Notes: generated from the sequence alone by a model not told the origin. Numbered from the stretch's first letter, positions 53,730 to 62,988 are shown. The stretch: 64,000 nucleotides of DNA from Lutibacter sp. (GCA_002733665.1 NVWM01000002.1:1-64000); one strand, 5' to 3'. Program-made: numbers and translations.

Positions 53730-53730
53730 G

Positions 53731-54765
53731 GTGTTATATACTTTTCTAAAATATTATGTTCGCTTGGTGCTTTTTTTTTATCACAAAAAAATAAAAGTAG
53801 TAGGCAAAGAAAATATTCCAAAAAAAGGTGCAGTACTGTTTATAAGTAATCATCCTAATGCACTTCTTGATTCTTTATTAGTTGTAACAAATAATGTGAG
53901 AAATATGCATTTTTTAGCGCGTGCGAGTGCTTTTAAATACAAGTTGGTCGCTAAATTCCTAAAGAGTATTAAGATGATTCCTGTATATCGGAAAAGAGAT
54001 GGTGTTAATACACTTGCAAGAAATAGAACCACTTTTAGTAAATCCGTTGAGTTAATGCATGAAGAAAAGGCTTTATTTATTGCTGCAGAAGGAAGTCATA
54101 ATGTGCAAAAAAGAGTGCGTGAATTAAAAAAGGGCTTTGTACATATCATTCTTGATACTTTTAAAAAATATCCGAATGTAAATATTCAAATTGTACCAAT
54201 TGGTTTAAATTTTGACAGTGTCATGAATTATCCAAGTTCGGCATCAGTATATTATGGTAAGCCTATTAACGCAAAAGATTATTACCACAAAGATGATGCT
54301 GTAACAACAACTAAAGCGTTACTTAAAGTCGTAAGAGATCGTATGAAGATTTTGACAATACATATCGAAGATGTTGAATCTTATGATAAAACTATTGTTA
54401 AACTTGACGCTTTAAATGTTGACTATTTAGACCCTATTAAGACGAATGAAATTATTAAAAATATTGCTGATTACACTGTTGATACTGAAAAAACAACTGT
54501 AAAAAAGCAGAAGAATTTATTATACTACTTAGTAGTTTTAAATAGCCTTTTCCCTTGGATGGTATGGAAAAAATTAGAGAAAGGCATCAAAGAGAAAGAG
54601 TTTATAAGCACATTTAGATTTGCAATTGGCGGAACACTGTTTCCGTTTTTTTATACAATGCAAAGTATACTAATAAATTATTTTTTTGGATTTAAGATTG
54701 CGCTACTCTATTTTATAGGTTCCATTTTAATAGTATTATTACTTACAAAAACTTCTAAAATTTAA
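53731..54765 (+). CDS. 1-acylglycerol-3-phosphate acyltransferase-like protein (PlsC family)
   Basis: 344 residues starting at a GTG one base after the symporter stop. The acyltransferase motif I is SNHPNALLDSL. The His and Asp are five residues apart here (HX5D) where the textbook motif is HX4D; I believe this is normal for this Bacteroidota subgroup. Motif III is FIAAEGSHN and motif IV is VPIGLNF. The C-terminal third carries two or three membrane helices (NLLYYLVVLNSLFPWMVW, FFYTMQSILINYFFGF, ALLYFIGSILIVLLL). It would acylate a lysophospholipid or related lipid at the inner membrane. The link with the symporter is operon position only. Confidence 0.82.
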   Translation: MLYTFLKYYVRLVLFFYHKKIKVVGKENIPKKGAVLFISNHPNALLDSLLVVTNNVRNMHFLARASAFKYKLVAKFLKSIKMIPVYRKRDGVNTLARNRTTFSKSVELMHEEKALFIAAEGSHNVQKRVRELKKGFVHIILDTFKKYPNVNIQIVPIGLNFDSVMNYPSSASVYYGKPINAKDYYHKDDAVTTTKALLKVVRDRMKILTIHIEDVESYDKTIVKLDALNVDYLDPIKTNEIIKNIADYTVDTEKTTVKKQKNLLYYLVVLNSLFPWMVWKKLEKGIKEKEFISTFRFAIGGTLFPFFYTMQSILINYFFGFKIALLYFIGSILIVLLLTKTSKI

Positions 54766-54788
54766 CACTTCAAAAAAGTATTTCTATC

Positions 54789-54796
54789 TATATTTG
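54789..54796 (+). promoter_or_regulatory. -7 promoter box of the mscS gene
   Basis: TATATTTG (TAnnTTTG), 23 bases before the ATG at 54820. Confidence 0.55.
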
Positions 54797-54819
54797 CACC
54801 TTCAAAAAAACAAGATTGA

Positions 54820-55626
54820 ATGGAAGAGTATTTAGAAAATTTTAAAACTATTATTACCGATTTTGCACCAAGTGTACTTGCTGCTTTGATATTACTTATT
54901 GTTGGCTTAATTGCTATACGATTTATTATGAAATTGACGAAAAGCATCATGAAAAAACGTGGTGTTGAAGAAACATTACAAAAATTTCTTGCAAATCTTT
55001 TAGGTTGGACTTTAAAGATTTTGCTCTTTGTAATGGTTATTTCTAAACTTGGAGTAGAAACCACTTCTTTTGCCGCTATTATTGGTGCTGCAGGTTTAGC
55101 TATTGGTTTGGCACTTCAAGGTTCTCTTTCCAACTTTGCTGGAGGAACTTTAATTATGATTTTCAAACCCTTTAAAGTTAATGATTTAATAGAAGCGCAA
55201 GGAGAACTTGGTGTGGTTAAAGAAATTGAAATATTTACTACAAAATTAATTGGACTTTCTAATAGAGAAATTATTATTCCAAATGGCGCATTGTCAAATG
55301 GAAATATTATAAATTACTCTTCACAAGGGACTAGAAGAGTTGATTTAGTATTTGGTGTCGGTTACGAGTCAGATATTAAACAAACAAAAAATATTTTGAT
55401 GAAAGTTTTGACAGATAACCCTAAAGTCTTAAAAGAAATTACGCCAACTGTAAATGTTTTAGAATTAGCTGATAGTTCTGTAAATTTTGCTGTAAGACCT
55501 TGGTGTAAAGTAGAAGATTATTGGGATGTATACTTTGAGGTTACTGAACAAGTTAAAGAGGCACTTGATAAGGCAGGAATTGAAATTCCTTATCCACATG
55601 CGGTTGAAATACAAAAAGAAGCATAA
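54820..55626 (+). CDS. Small-conductance mechanosensitive channel (MscS family)
   Basis: 268 residues: three membrane helices (VLAALILLIVGLIAIRF, LANLLGWTLKILLFVMV and the pore helix FAAIIGAAGLAIGLALQGSLSNFAGG), then the MscS beta domain (IFKPFKVNDLIEAQGELGVVKEIEIFTTKL...NREIIIPNGALSNGNIINYS) and the C-terminal alpha/beta part. It opens on membrane tension after hypo-osmotic shock. It is one of two MscS paralogues here (see 62989). Length and domain order are those of E. coli MscS. Confidence 0.93.
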   Translation: MEEYLENFKTIITDFAPSVLAALILLIVGLIAIRFIMKLTKSIMKKRGVEETLQKFLANLLGWTLKILLFVMVISKLGVETTSFAAIIGAAGLAIGLALQGSLSNFAGGTLIMIFKPFKVNDLIEAQGELGVVKEIEIFTTKLIGLSNREIIIPNGALSNGNIINYSSQGTRRVDLVFGVGYESDIKQTKNILMKVLTDNPKVLKEITPTVNVLELADSSVNFAVRPWCKVEDYWDVYFEVTEQVKEALDKAGIEIPYPHAVEIQKEA

Positions 55627-55637
55627 AAATTTTATAG

Positions 55638-55666
55638 AAAGACTGTCAGAAAAGGCAGTCTTTTTT
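55638..55666. terminator. Bidirectional terminator
   Basis: AAAGACTGTC pairs with GGCAGTCTTT (one G-T pair) around six bases, followed by six T. It lies between the convergent mscS and GH3 genes. Confidence 0.8.
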
Positions 55667-55667
55667 A

Positions 55668-58589
55668 TTATTCTTTTATCGCATCAACAATAAATTGCTG
55701 AACAACTGTTCTTATGTTTTGCTTTCCTAATTTATTATTCTTCATAGATGGATATACTCTATTGGACAAGAACACATACACAATCTCTGTTTCTGGATCA
55801 GCCCAAGTATAAGTACCAGTAAAACCACTGTGTCCAAAACTCTTGTCAGACACTCCATGACTTGCTGCTTTTCCTATAGAATCTAATTGCTTTTTATCAA
55901 ATCCTAAACCTCTACGCACATTTATATCAGCGTAATATCGCTTATTAAACTTATCTATAGTTTCGGATTTTAAGTATCGTTGTCCTCCGTAATATCCTTT
56001 TTGAAGGTACATTTGCATCATCTTGGCAACATCATTAGAATTAGAAAAAAGTCCTGCATTTCCACTGACACCATTCATCATTGCTGCACCCATATCATGC
56101 ACATTACCTTGTAAGGTTTGATTTCTATAATAGTCATCAATCTCTGAAGGAACAATTCTATATTTTTTGAATTTTTTTAACGGATTGTATGTCAATGTTG
56201 TTGCTCCTAAAGGCTTGTAAAAATACTTGTCATTTACATAATCCATTTCTCTATCATATACGTCATATATATACTTTTTAAATAAATAGAACACTAATCC
56301 GCTATATCGATATCCTTTTCGATTTCTTTGGTCTACATCTGCAATTCGCTTGTAAATAGAATCTGTATAAGAATTGGTCAAATAAAAATTTTCGGCTACT
56401 TTGATTGAATACTTTTTACTTTTTTCTGTTCGATACAATTCTTCCAATGGTTTTTTGGTAATACTATCTAATGTTTCAAGATAATATGGAATCCAAGGTT
56501 TTAATTTTGCCGTATGAGACAATGCTGCTTTTAAACTGATATTCGCTTTGTTTGTCCCTTTCAAAAATGGAAGCATTTCACTCAATTTTGTATCCAATTT
56601 TAATAAGCCATTTTCTTCAGTCTTCATTATCATTGGCAATCCTCCCAAAATTTTGGTAAGCGATGCTAAATCATACATGTCAGTTATTTTAACCCTTCGC
56701 TTTTTATCATACGTATGATAACCATACTTTTTATGAAAAAACACTTTTCCATGACGTGCAACCAAAACTTGTCCTCCAGGAGCCATCTTTTGAGAAATTA
56801 TTTGACGAAACATAGAGTCTATTCTCTTCAACTTTTCACTATCCATTCCTACTTCTTCTGGAATTGGTGTGTATGATAAACGCTTTAAATCAGTTGATAT
56901 TAACCCATGTCCTTCAGAGAATTCATTTCCAATAGAAACTGGTAATTTCCCTTTGGTAGTTAATGCTCCAAAAATCATTTGAGCAGAAATCTCTTGTGCA
57001 ACTTTACTGTTTTGGTACGACACTAAAACAGCATCAATATTGGTAAATGTTTTTATTTGCAATAGACTATACGGGCTCGCAAAAACATCTAAAATCACTT
57101 TATGTTCTCTTGAGATTTCTTGTAGCCAAACTAAATCCTTGTTTTCAAATTTATAACTCTTCCACGGATTTGCATTTGAGCGATGACTACCAATAATTAC
57201 CAAATCATAAGGTTTGAGCAAGCCAATCAATCCATCTAATTTATCTGAAGAAACTACATCAATATTTGCATAATTCTTAAGCATTTTTACAAAATCAGTA
57301 CTATTATCTGTGCCTAATTTCACATAGGCTATTTTCTGTTTATCTAAGTTTCTTATTGGAAAAACATTGTTCGCACTTTTCAATAACGTAATAGAGTTCT
57401 CAACTAATTTTCTATGCAATAACTTATCTTCAACAGTATTGATATCAAAAAATAAGTTCTTTGTTACTATTGGTTTATAATTGTTTAATCCTGCCCAATA
57501 TTTTGTTTTTAAAATCTTTTTTACCGATTCGTTTAAACGTTCTTCGGTTAATTTTCCTGACTCTAATGCTTTCTTAAAAAGAGCTACCGTTTTAGGGATT
57601 TCGAGTGGAACATCTAACAAATCATTTCCTGCAAGAATTGCTTCTAAATTAATTTCTTCCGCTGAAGAAAAATTCGCTGAGGCTTTCATATTCATTGCAT
57701 CTGTAATAATCAAGCCTTCAAAACCCATTCTTTCTTTCAACAATCCTGTAACAATATTATAAGATAGTGAAGACGGTAGTTCTACATTCAATTCTAAACT
57801 TGGAACACTCAAATGTGCTACCATAACACTTCCAAGTCCAGCATCAAAATTTTTTCTATAAGGATATAATTCAATCGAATCTAATCGTTGTTCAGAGAAA
57901 TCAACTATTGGCAATGTATGGTGAGAATCGGTTGACGTGTCTCCATGTCCTGGAAAATGCTTTGCACAAGCCATCACATTTTGGCTTTGAATTCCTTTGG
58001 TAAAAGCCACAGATTTATTGGCTACATTGGTGTGATTTTCACCAAATGAACGGTTTCCAATAATCGGGTTTTCTGGATTTGTATTAACATCTACAACTGG
58101 TGCAAAATTGATATGAATACCCATTCTCTTACAATGTTTCCCAACTTGTACACCAAAATCTTGAATCATTTTATCATCTCTAATTGCACCTAAAGTCATA
58201 TTCCAAGGATAACGAAATGTGTTTTTTAAACGCATATTAAGTCCCCATTCTCCGTCAATTCCGATAAGTAAAGGAATTTTAGATAGTGCTTGGTACTTAT
58301 TAGTCAATTTTGCTTGTTTCACAGGGTCATCTTGAAAAAAAATGAGTGCTCCAACATGATAGTTTTTGATTAAATCAGTAATGAATTTTTCATGTTTTTT
58401 GTCTTTGTTAGAATAGGCAGCAACCATAAAAAGTTGTCCTATTTTTTCATCAACAGTCAAGGTATCCATAATTGTAGTTACCCATTTTTCTTGAGCATCA
58501 ATATCTGAGGTCACTAATGGATCTAAATTTTGAGCTTGTGTAGAAAGAGCAACAGTAAATAGTATTATGTAAAGCAATTTTTTAATCAT
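55668..58589 (-). CDS. GH3 beta-N-acetylhexosaminidase fused to a serine beta-lactamase-like domain
   Basis: 973 residues, exported (signal MIKKLLYIILFTVALSTQA). Residues about 30-560 are a glycoside hydrolase family 3 enzyme with the NagZ-type loop KHFPGHGDTSTDSHHTLP and the nucleophile region GLIITDAMNMKA. Residues about 585-970 are a class C beta-lactamase/esterase-type domain: nucleophile and Lys in ASLTKILGG (SxxK), the tyrosine motif YRYSGLVF and GHSGFTGT (HxG-like). The NagZ part would cut GlcNAc-anhydroMurNAc bonds in cell-wall turnover. The second domain could be an esterase or D-Ala peptidase. This fusion recurs in Bacteroidota. murQ, which uses the later intermediates, is elsewhere in the window. 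Confidence 0.92.
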   Translation of the reverse strand: MIKKLLYIILFTVALSTQAQNLDPLVTSDIDAQEKWVTTIMDTLTVDEKIGQLFMVAAYSNKDKKHEKFITDLIKNYHVGALIFFQDDPVKQAKLTNKYQALSKIPLLIGIDGEWGLNMRLKNTFRYPWNMTLGAIRDDKMIQDFGVQVGKHCKRMGIHINFAPVVDVNTNPENPIIGNRSFGENHTNVANKSVAFTKGIQSQNVMACAKHFPGHGDTSTDSHHTLPIVDFSEQRLDSIELYPYRKNFDAGLGSVMVAHLSVPSLELNVELPSSLSYNIVTGLLKERMGFEGLIITDAMNMKASANFSSAEEINLEAILAGNDLLDVPLEIPKTVALFKKALESGKLTEERLNESVKKILKTKYWAGLNNYKPIVTKNLFFDINTVEDKLLHRKLVENSITLLKSANNVFPIRNLDKQKIAYVKLGTDNSTDFVKMLKNYANIDVVSSDKLDGLIGLLKPYDLVIIGSHRSNANPWKSYKFENKDLVWLQEISREHKVILDVFASPYSLLQIKTFTNIDAVLVSYQNSKVAQEISAQMIFGALTTKGKLPVSIGNEFSEGHGLISTDLKRLSYTPIPEEVGMDSEKLKRIDSMFRQIISQKMAPGGQVLVARHGKVFFHKKYGYHTYDKKRRVKITDMYDLASLTKILGGLPMIMKTEENGLLKLDTKLSEMLPFLKGTNKANISLKAALSHTAKLKPWIPYYLETLDSITKKPLEELYRTEKSKKYSIKVAENFYLTNSYTDSIYKRIADVDQRNRKGYRYSGLVFYLFKKYIYDVYDREMDYVNDKYFYKPLGATTLTYNPLKKFKKYRIVPSEIDDYYRNQTLQGNVHDMGAAMMNGVSGNAGLFSNSNDVAKMMQMYLQKGYYGGQRYLKSETIDKFNKRYYADINVRRGLGFDKKQLDSIGKAASHGVSDKSFGHSGFTGTYTWADPETEIVYVFLSNRVYPSMKNNKLGKQNIRTVVQQFIVDAIKE

Positions 58590-58597
58590 AGTTACTC

Positions 58598-59095
58598 TTA
58601 AGAAATTACTGTGCCAAAAAAGCGTTTATGCCAACTTTTATTTGCCGGCACTTCCCAATTTGTATCGAATTCTATTTTAGATTTCACCATATTGTTAAAT
58701 ACTATAGTCTCTTCAGAAATCTTATTCTCTTTTACAAACTTCTGAAAATCAGCCAATGAAACTATATTTATATTTTTTCCAATTCTGAAAGCCGTGTTCA
58801 TTTTATTCATCAAATCAACTCCAAACTCTTTTTCAATTTCTTGTATAAAATGCACAGAAGAATCGATCGAACAACCAGAAACATTGTTTAAATTTTCATC
58901 AACTCCGAATACAATAAATTGATTGTATTTTATAACATACGATGTTTTTAAATCATCGCCATGGCGTTTCCAAGTTGCCATAAAAGTTTCTATTTTCTCT
59001 GAAATCTGTACAACTTCCCTATCAGAAAATTCTCTGTTTGATTGGTATATCCAAACTCTTGTGTCTTGCGGTAATGCATCAAAATGTACTATCAT
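58598..59095 (-). CDS. Conserved Bacteroidota protein, often mislabelled ABC transporter ATPase
   Basis: 165 residues with no Walker A, no signature motif and no membrane segment. The sequence MIVHFDALPQDTRVWIYQSNREFSDREVVQISEKIETFMATWKRHG is a family hallmark, as is AFRIGKNINIVSLADFQKFV. Databases often carry this family under the ATPase name, which the sequence does not support. Function is unknown. It is 8 bases upstream of the GH3 fusion gene and so may be cotranscribed with it. Confidence 0.8.
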   Translation of the reverse strand: MIVHFDALPQDTRVWIYQSNREFSDREVVQISEKIETFMATWKRHGDDLKTSYVIKYNQFIVFGVDENLNNVSGCSIDSSVHFIQEIEKEFGVDLMNKMNTAFRIGKNINIVSLADFQKFVKENKISEETIVFNNMVKSKIEFDTNWEVPANKSWHKRFFGTVIS

Positions 59096-59102
59096 TTTTG
59101 TT

Positions 59103-59170
59103 TTTTTTAATTATTCTCGATACAATTCAGTTCGTTCTTCTCAGAATCACTCGAACTGACATTATCGATT
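59103..59170. repeat. TTCTCGATACAATTC...CACTCGAACTGACA dispersed repeat
   Basis: The stretch contains ttattctcgatacaattcag, ttcgttcttctcagaatcac and tcgaactgaca. The words recall the other TCTCGA-containing elements of the window. It fills the spacer between the exonuclease and the 58598 gene and reaches the exonuclease stop codon. Confidence 0.55.
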
Positions 59171-59980
59171 ATTAAACTTATTCTGCAAATCTTCAAGTGT
59201 ACTTTCCTTTTTTGGAGGATTAATCCGTTCTTTAATTTGCTTTAAAACCTTCTTAGTATACAATGGAAAGTCAGCATTTTGAATCCAATTATAATATCCT
59301 TTGTCTTTTTGTAAAACGTCTTTTACTTTTGTGCCTTTATACTTCCCAAAAGTGAAAATTTCATCATCTTCATCATCAAACAAAATAAAACCAGCAAAAT
59401 CTGCTCGCTTTTTATGTGTCGAATATTCACTCAAAGAAGCAATATCATTCTCTAAATCATCATATTTTTCTAATTGTGCTAATAGAATTTCGTATGTTGC
59501 CTTTGTATCTGCTTCTGCAGAATGCGCATCAGTTAAATCTTTATCACAATAAAATTTATAACCTGCAGTCAATGTTCGTTGCTCTTTTTTATGAAAAATA
59601 ACTTGTACATCTACAGCAACTCTATCGACCATATCAAAATCAACTTTGGCACGTAACATCTCTTCTCCTAACAACGGAATGTCAAATCTATTGGAGTTAA
59701 ATCCTGCCAAATCACAGCCTTCGATCATCTTACTCACTTCTTCTGCTAACTCGTTGAATGTTGGCTCTGTAACTACTCTTTCATTAGTAATTCCGTGAAT
59801 ATCAGACGCTTCTTTTGGTATTTCCATTTCTGGATTTACCAACCAAGTTTTACTTTCTTTATTACCGTTTGGTAGTATTTTTAATATTGATATTTCTACA
59901 ATTCTATCTTTTGCTATGTTGATTCCTGTGGTTTCAAGATCAAAAAATACAATTGGTTTTTTAAGGTTTAGTGTTGTCAT
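59162..59980 (-). CDS. DnaQ-like 3'-5' exonuclease
   Basis: 272 residues. The exonuclease fold spans about residues 8-180 with the DEDDh residues: FFDLETTGI (Asp, Glu), GFNSNRFDIPLLGEEM (Asp) and the DAHSAEADTKATYEIL motif (His, Asp). The C-terminal part (FILFDDEDDEIFTFGKYKGTKVKDVLQKDKGYYNWI) is the short add-on frequent in Bacteroidota exonucleases of this type. It may proofread for a polymerase or process DNA in repair; the partner is unknown. The final codons overlap a dispersed repeat. Confidence 0.88.
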   Translation of the reverse strand: MTTLNLKKPIVFFDLETTGINIAKDRIVEISILKILPNGNKESKTWLVNPEMEIPKEASDIHGITNERVVTEPTFNELAEEVSKMIEGCDLAGFNSNRFDIPLLGEEMLRAKVDFDMVDRVAVDVQVIFHKKEQRTLTAGYKFYCDKDLTDAHSAEADTKATYEILLAQLEKYDDLENDIASLSEYSTHKKRADFAGFILFDDEDDEIFTFGKYKGTKVKDVLQKDKGYYNWIQNADFPLYTKKVLKQIKERINPPKKESTLEDLQNKFNNR

Positions 59981-60168
59981 GTATTGATTTCTATTATTTT
60001 TTTATCTGTCACATGTGTTCGCTAATAATCATTCTCTTGTGTGATAATGATATTGACATGCTCGGTTCATCTATTGTTTTAATTATAACTATAAAAATAA
60101 GATTTTTTATGTTACGGTTTTGTTAAAGTTAAATAGTTATTTTGAAATTTTTAACAAGTTGATTTCTC

Positions 60169-60242
60169 TCTCTTGTCATTCTTGCGAAGGCAGGAATCCA
60201 TCTTACAAAATCTCAATGCGATTCTGAAACAAGTTCAGAATG
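60169..60242. repeat. Second copy of the GCGAAGGCAGGAATCC element
   Basis: cttgtcattcttgcgaaggc then aggaatccat is one arm, nearly equal to 2453-2476. Farther on, gattctgaaacaagttcaga then atgac closes the element in the inverse sense. It is a hybrid of two of the repeat families found elsewhere in the window. Confidence 0.7.
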
Positions 60243-60245
60243 ACG

Positions 60246-61097
60246 TTATTCTCCATTCAATTCTTTTTTCCAATTCTCAATCTCGGCTAAATCTTTTGCA
60301 GGTAAAGTAGGCTCAACAATATCTTCTCTCTCTTTTAACGCTCCATAAATTGTTTGTGCAACAATCATTCTTGCTGTTGGTTTATCATCCGCAGGAACAA
60401 TATACCAAGGCGCATGCTCTTTAGAAGTCCTGTTGATTGCATCTTCATAACAGTCTTGATATTTATCCCACAATTTACGCTCTTTTAAATCTCCTGATGA
60501 AAACTTCCAATTCTTTTCAGGAATGTTTAATCTTCGTAGTAAACGATTTTTTTGTTCCTCTTTTGACAAGTTTAAAAAGAACTTCAATACAATTGTTCCG
60601 TTATCTGTAATGTGCTTTTCAAATTCATTAATTGAATCCATTCTTGAATGATAAAAAGCATCATCTAAATCATCTACATTTTTTACAGAAGGAATATTTT
60701 CTCCCATAATATATCCAGGATGAACACGAGTAACCAAGACATTTTCATAATGTGTACGGTTAAAAACTCCTATTTTACCACGTTCAGGTAGTGCTATATA
60801 ATGACGCCAAATAAAATCGTGTTTTAACTCTTTTTCGGTTGGTACTTTAAAACTATGCACTACAACTCCACGAGCATTTACATCTTTAAAAACCTCTCGA
60901 ATCAAACTATCTTTTCCAGAAGTATCCATTCCTTGTAAACAGACCAACATACTATATTTTCCATGTGCATACATCGCATCTTGACGCTTACTTATTTTCT
61001 TACGAAGTTTTTTTAACTGCTTTTCTGCATCAACAATTACTTCTTTGGTTACTGAACCTTTTAGAGATATTTTACTCGTTACTTTGTATGTATTCAT
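60246..61097 (-). CDS. Polyphosphate kinase 2 family protein (PPK2)
   Basis: 283 residues. Walker A is VCLQGMDTSGKDSLIREVF, the lid and Walker B region is GVFNRTHYENVLVTRVHPGYI, and NLSKEEQKNRLLRRLNIPEKNWKFSSGDLKERKLWDKY is the conserved lid helix region. PPK2 enzymes transfer phosphate between polyphosphate and nucleotides (for example ADP or AMP plus polyP to ATP or ADP). Class assignment (I, II or III) needs an alignment. It is a single gene with a dispersed repeat directly after its stop. Confidence 0.93.
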   Translation of the reverse strand: MNTYKVTSKISLKGSVTKEVIVDAEKQLKKLRKKISKRQDAMYAHGKYSMLVCLQGMDTSGKDSLIREVFKDVNARGVVVHSFKVPTEKELKHDFIWRHYIALPERGKIGVFNRTHYENVLVTRVHPGYIMGENIPSVKNVDDLDDAFYHSRMDSINEFEKHITDNGTIVLKFFLNLSKEEQKNRLLRRLNIPEKNWKFSSGDLKERKLWDKYQDCYEDAINRTSKEHAPWYIVPADDKPTARMIVAQTIYGALKEREDIVEPTLPAKDLAEIENWKKELNGE

Positions 61098-61233
61098 CTT
61101 TAATTTGTATAAAGTATAAATATATAAAACTTTCTTTCTATATCAATTTTTTTGATTGGTTGATATTAAAAAACTATCTGATTTCTAAATATTATTCGTT
61201 ATTCCTCTCTTACTTTGTTTCAAAATAAACATT

Positions 61234-61737
61234 ATGAATAAAACGGTAATAATCCAAGGAAGTTCAAAAAGCAAAGGAGACACAAATACTATTGTGAACT
61301 TTTTAAATGCTGATAATCAATTTGATTTTATTGATTTGAAAACTAAGAATATCGGTCCATTTGAATATGATTTTAAAAATGCAAACGATGATTTTCTTGG
61401 TTTGATGGAAGAGATTATTGAAAAATATGACACTATTGTATTTGCAACGCCAGTTTATTGGTATTCAATGAGTGGAACAATGAAATTGTTTTTTGATAGA
61501 CTTTCTGATTTACTTCATTATAAAAAAGAATTAGGGAGAAAATTACGTGGAAAAAATATGGCAATGCTAAGTTGTAGCAATGCAAACGATTTAAAAGATG
61601 GCTTTGCAATGCCTTTTATAGAGTCTGCTAATTATCTTGGAATGAACTATCTTGGAGATGTACATGCTTGGATTGAAAATGGAGAAATCAATAGTGAAGC
61701 AAAGGAAAAAATGAATAATTTTAGATTGAAGTTTTAA
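61234..61737 (+). CDS. Flavodoxin-like NAD(P)H-dependent FMN oxidoreductase
   Basis: 167 residues with the FMN-binding start VIIQGSSKSKGDTNTIVNFL (phosphate loop), the second flavin loop FATPVYWYSMSGTMKLFFDRLSDLL and GKNMAMLSCSNAND. This is the NADPH-dependent FMN reductase or iron-sulfur-flavoprotein-like class. Substrates may be quinones or nitro compounds; none is fixed by sequence. It is a single gene between convergent terminators. Confidence 0.85.
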   Translation: MNKTVIIQGSSKSKGDTNTIVNFLNADNQFDFIDLKTKNIGPFEYDFKNANDDFLGLMEEIIEKYDTIVFATPVYWYSMSGTMKLFFDRLSDLLHYKKELGRKLRGKNMAMLSCSNANDLKDGFAMPFIESANYLGMNYLGDVHAWIENGEINSEAKEKMNNFRLKF

Positions 61738-61740
61738 TAA

Positions 61741-61770
61741 AAAAAACCGAGTTTTAAACTCGGTTTTTTT
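61741..61770. terminator. Bidirectional terminator
   Basis: AAAAAACCGAGTTT and AAACTCGGTTTTTT pair around one base. Confidence 0.9.
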
Positions 61771-61773
61771 ATA

Positions 61774-62937
61774 TTATTTACTTGCAAATAACTTTACATC
61801 GCTTTCTGAAACTTCACTTTCACCAAGAATAATCAATCTCTCAACTACATTTCTTAACTCTCTAATGTTCCCTGTCCAATCATATTCTTGCAATAATTTA
61901 ATTGCCTTATTAGAAAACATTTTTGGTGCTACTCCTTGTTCATCTGATATTTTTTTTGCGAAAAAGTTTATTAGTAATGGAATATCCTCGCGCCTATCTT
62001 TTAACGCAGGAACCTCAATCAAAATCACTGCTAAACGATGATATAAATCTTCTCTAAATCGCCCTTCAGCAATTTCTTTTTTTAAATTTTTATTAGTCGC
62101 CGCAACTATTCTCACATCAACTTTTATGTCTTTATCACTTCCTACTCTACTTATTTTATTTTCTTGTAATGCACGCAAAACTTTTGCTTGTGCAGACAAA
62201 CTCATGTCTCCAATTTCGTCTAAAAAGATTGTTCCTCCATTGGCTGCTTCAAATTTTCCTGCTCTGTCTTTATTAGCTCCAGTAAAAGATCCTTTTACAT
62301 GACCAAACAATTCGCTCTCTATCAATTCACTTGGAATTGCAGCACAGTTCACCTCAATAATTGGTGCTTTTGTACGATTACTTTTTTCGTGTAACCAATG
62401 TGCTACGAGTTCTTTTCCAGTTCCATTTGGACCAGTAATTAAAACACGTGCATCAGTTATTGCGACCTTTTCAATCATTTCTTTGATATGAGTTATGGCT
62501 TTACTCTCACCAATCATTTCATATTTCTTACTTACTTTTTTCTTTAATCGCTTATTCTCAACAACCAATTCTTTTCTATCTAAAGCATTACGAACGGTAT
62601 TCAACAAACGATTTAAATCTGGTGGTTTTGAGATATAATCAAACGCACCTAAACGCATGGTATTTACGGCAGTATCTAAATCTCCGTGACCAGAAATCAT
62701 AACCATCGGAATTTCAGGTTTTATCATTTTTGCTTTTTCTAATACCTCAACACCGTCCATCTTTGGCATTTTAATATCACATAAAACTAAATCGTAATCT
62801 TCATTCTTTATTTTCTCAATCCCTTCCAATCCATCTTCTGCCTCCTCAACTTCATAAGCGTCATTTTCTTCAGAAATTATTTTTTTCAGCACTCTTCTAA
62901 TTGCTGCTTCGTCTTCTATGATTAATATTTTTGCCAT
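61774..62937 (-). CDS. NtrC-type sigma-54 activator without a DNA-binding domain
   Basis: 387 residues. A receiver domain (about 1-120) has the acidic pocket IIEDE, the phosphoacceptor Asp in LVLCDIKMP and the Lys of ISKPPD. The AAA+ domain (about 140-370) has Walker A GPNGTGKEL, the sigma-54 contact loop GSFTGA (GAFTGA variant), Walker B GGTIFLDEIGDM and the arginine-finger region REDLYHRLAVILIEVP. After NIRELRNVVERLIILGESEVSESDVKLFASK the protein ends, so the usual Fis-type helix-turn-helix is missing. It therefore probably acts from solution, or through a partner, on sigma-54 promoters. A candidate target promoter is at 38444-38458. No histidine kinase is adjacent. Confidence 0.9.
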   Translation of the reverse strand: MAKILIIEDEAAIRRVLKKIISEENDAYEVEEAEDGLEGIEKIKNEDYDLVLCDIKMPKMDGVEVLEKAKMIKPEIPMVMISGHGDLDTAVNTMRLGAFDYISKPPDLNRLLNTVRNALDRKELVVENKRLKKKVSKKYEMIGESKAITHIKEMIEKVAITDARVLITGPNGTGKELVAHWLHEKSNRTKAPIIEVNCAAIPSELIESELFGHVKGSFTGANKDRAGKFEAANGGTIFLDEIGDMSLSAQAKVLRALQENKISRVGSDKDIKVDVRIVAATNKNLKKEIAEGRFREDLYHRLAVILIEVPALKDRREDIPLLINFFAKKISDEQGVAPKMFSNKAIKLLQEYDWTGNIRELRNVVERLIILGESEVSESDVKLFASK

Positions 62938-62988
62938 TTTATTTTAGATTTGTTTTGTTCAAATTCTATTGAATCAAAAACTTTGCCG

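Noticed and set aside
53731-54765. Inactivated acyltransferase because of the HX5D motif
   Set aside because: The rest of the motifs are intact, and I believe this spacing is normal in the Bacteroidota subgroup, so I treat it as a functional variant.
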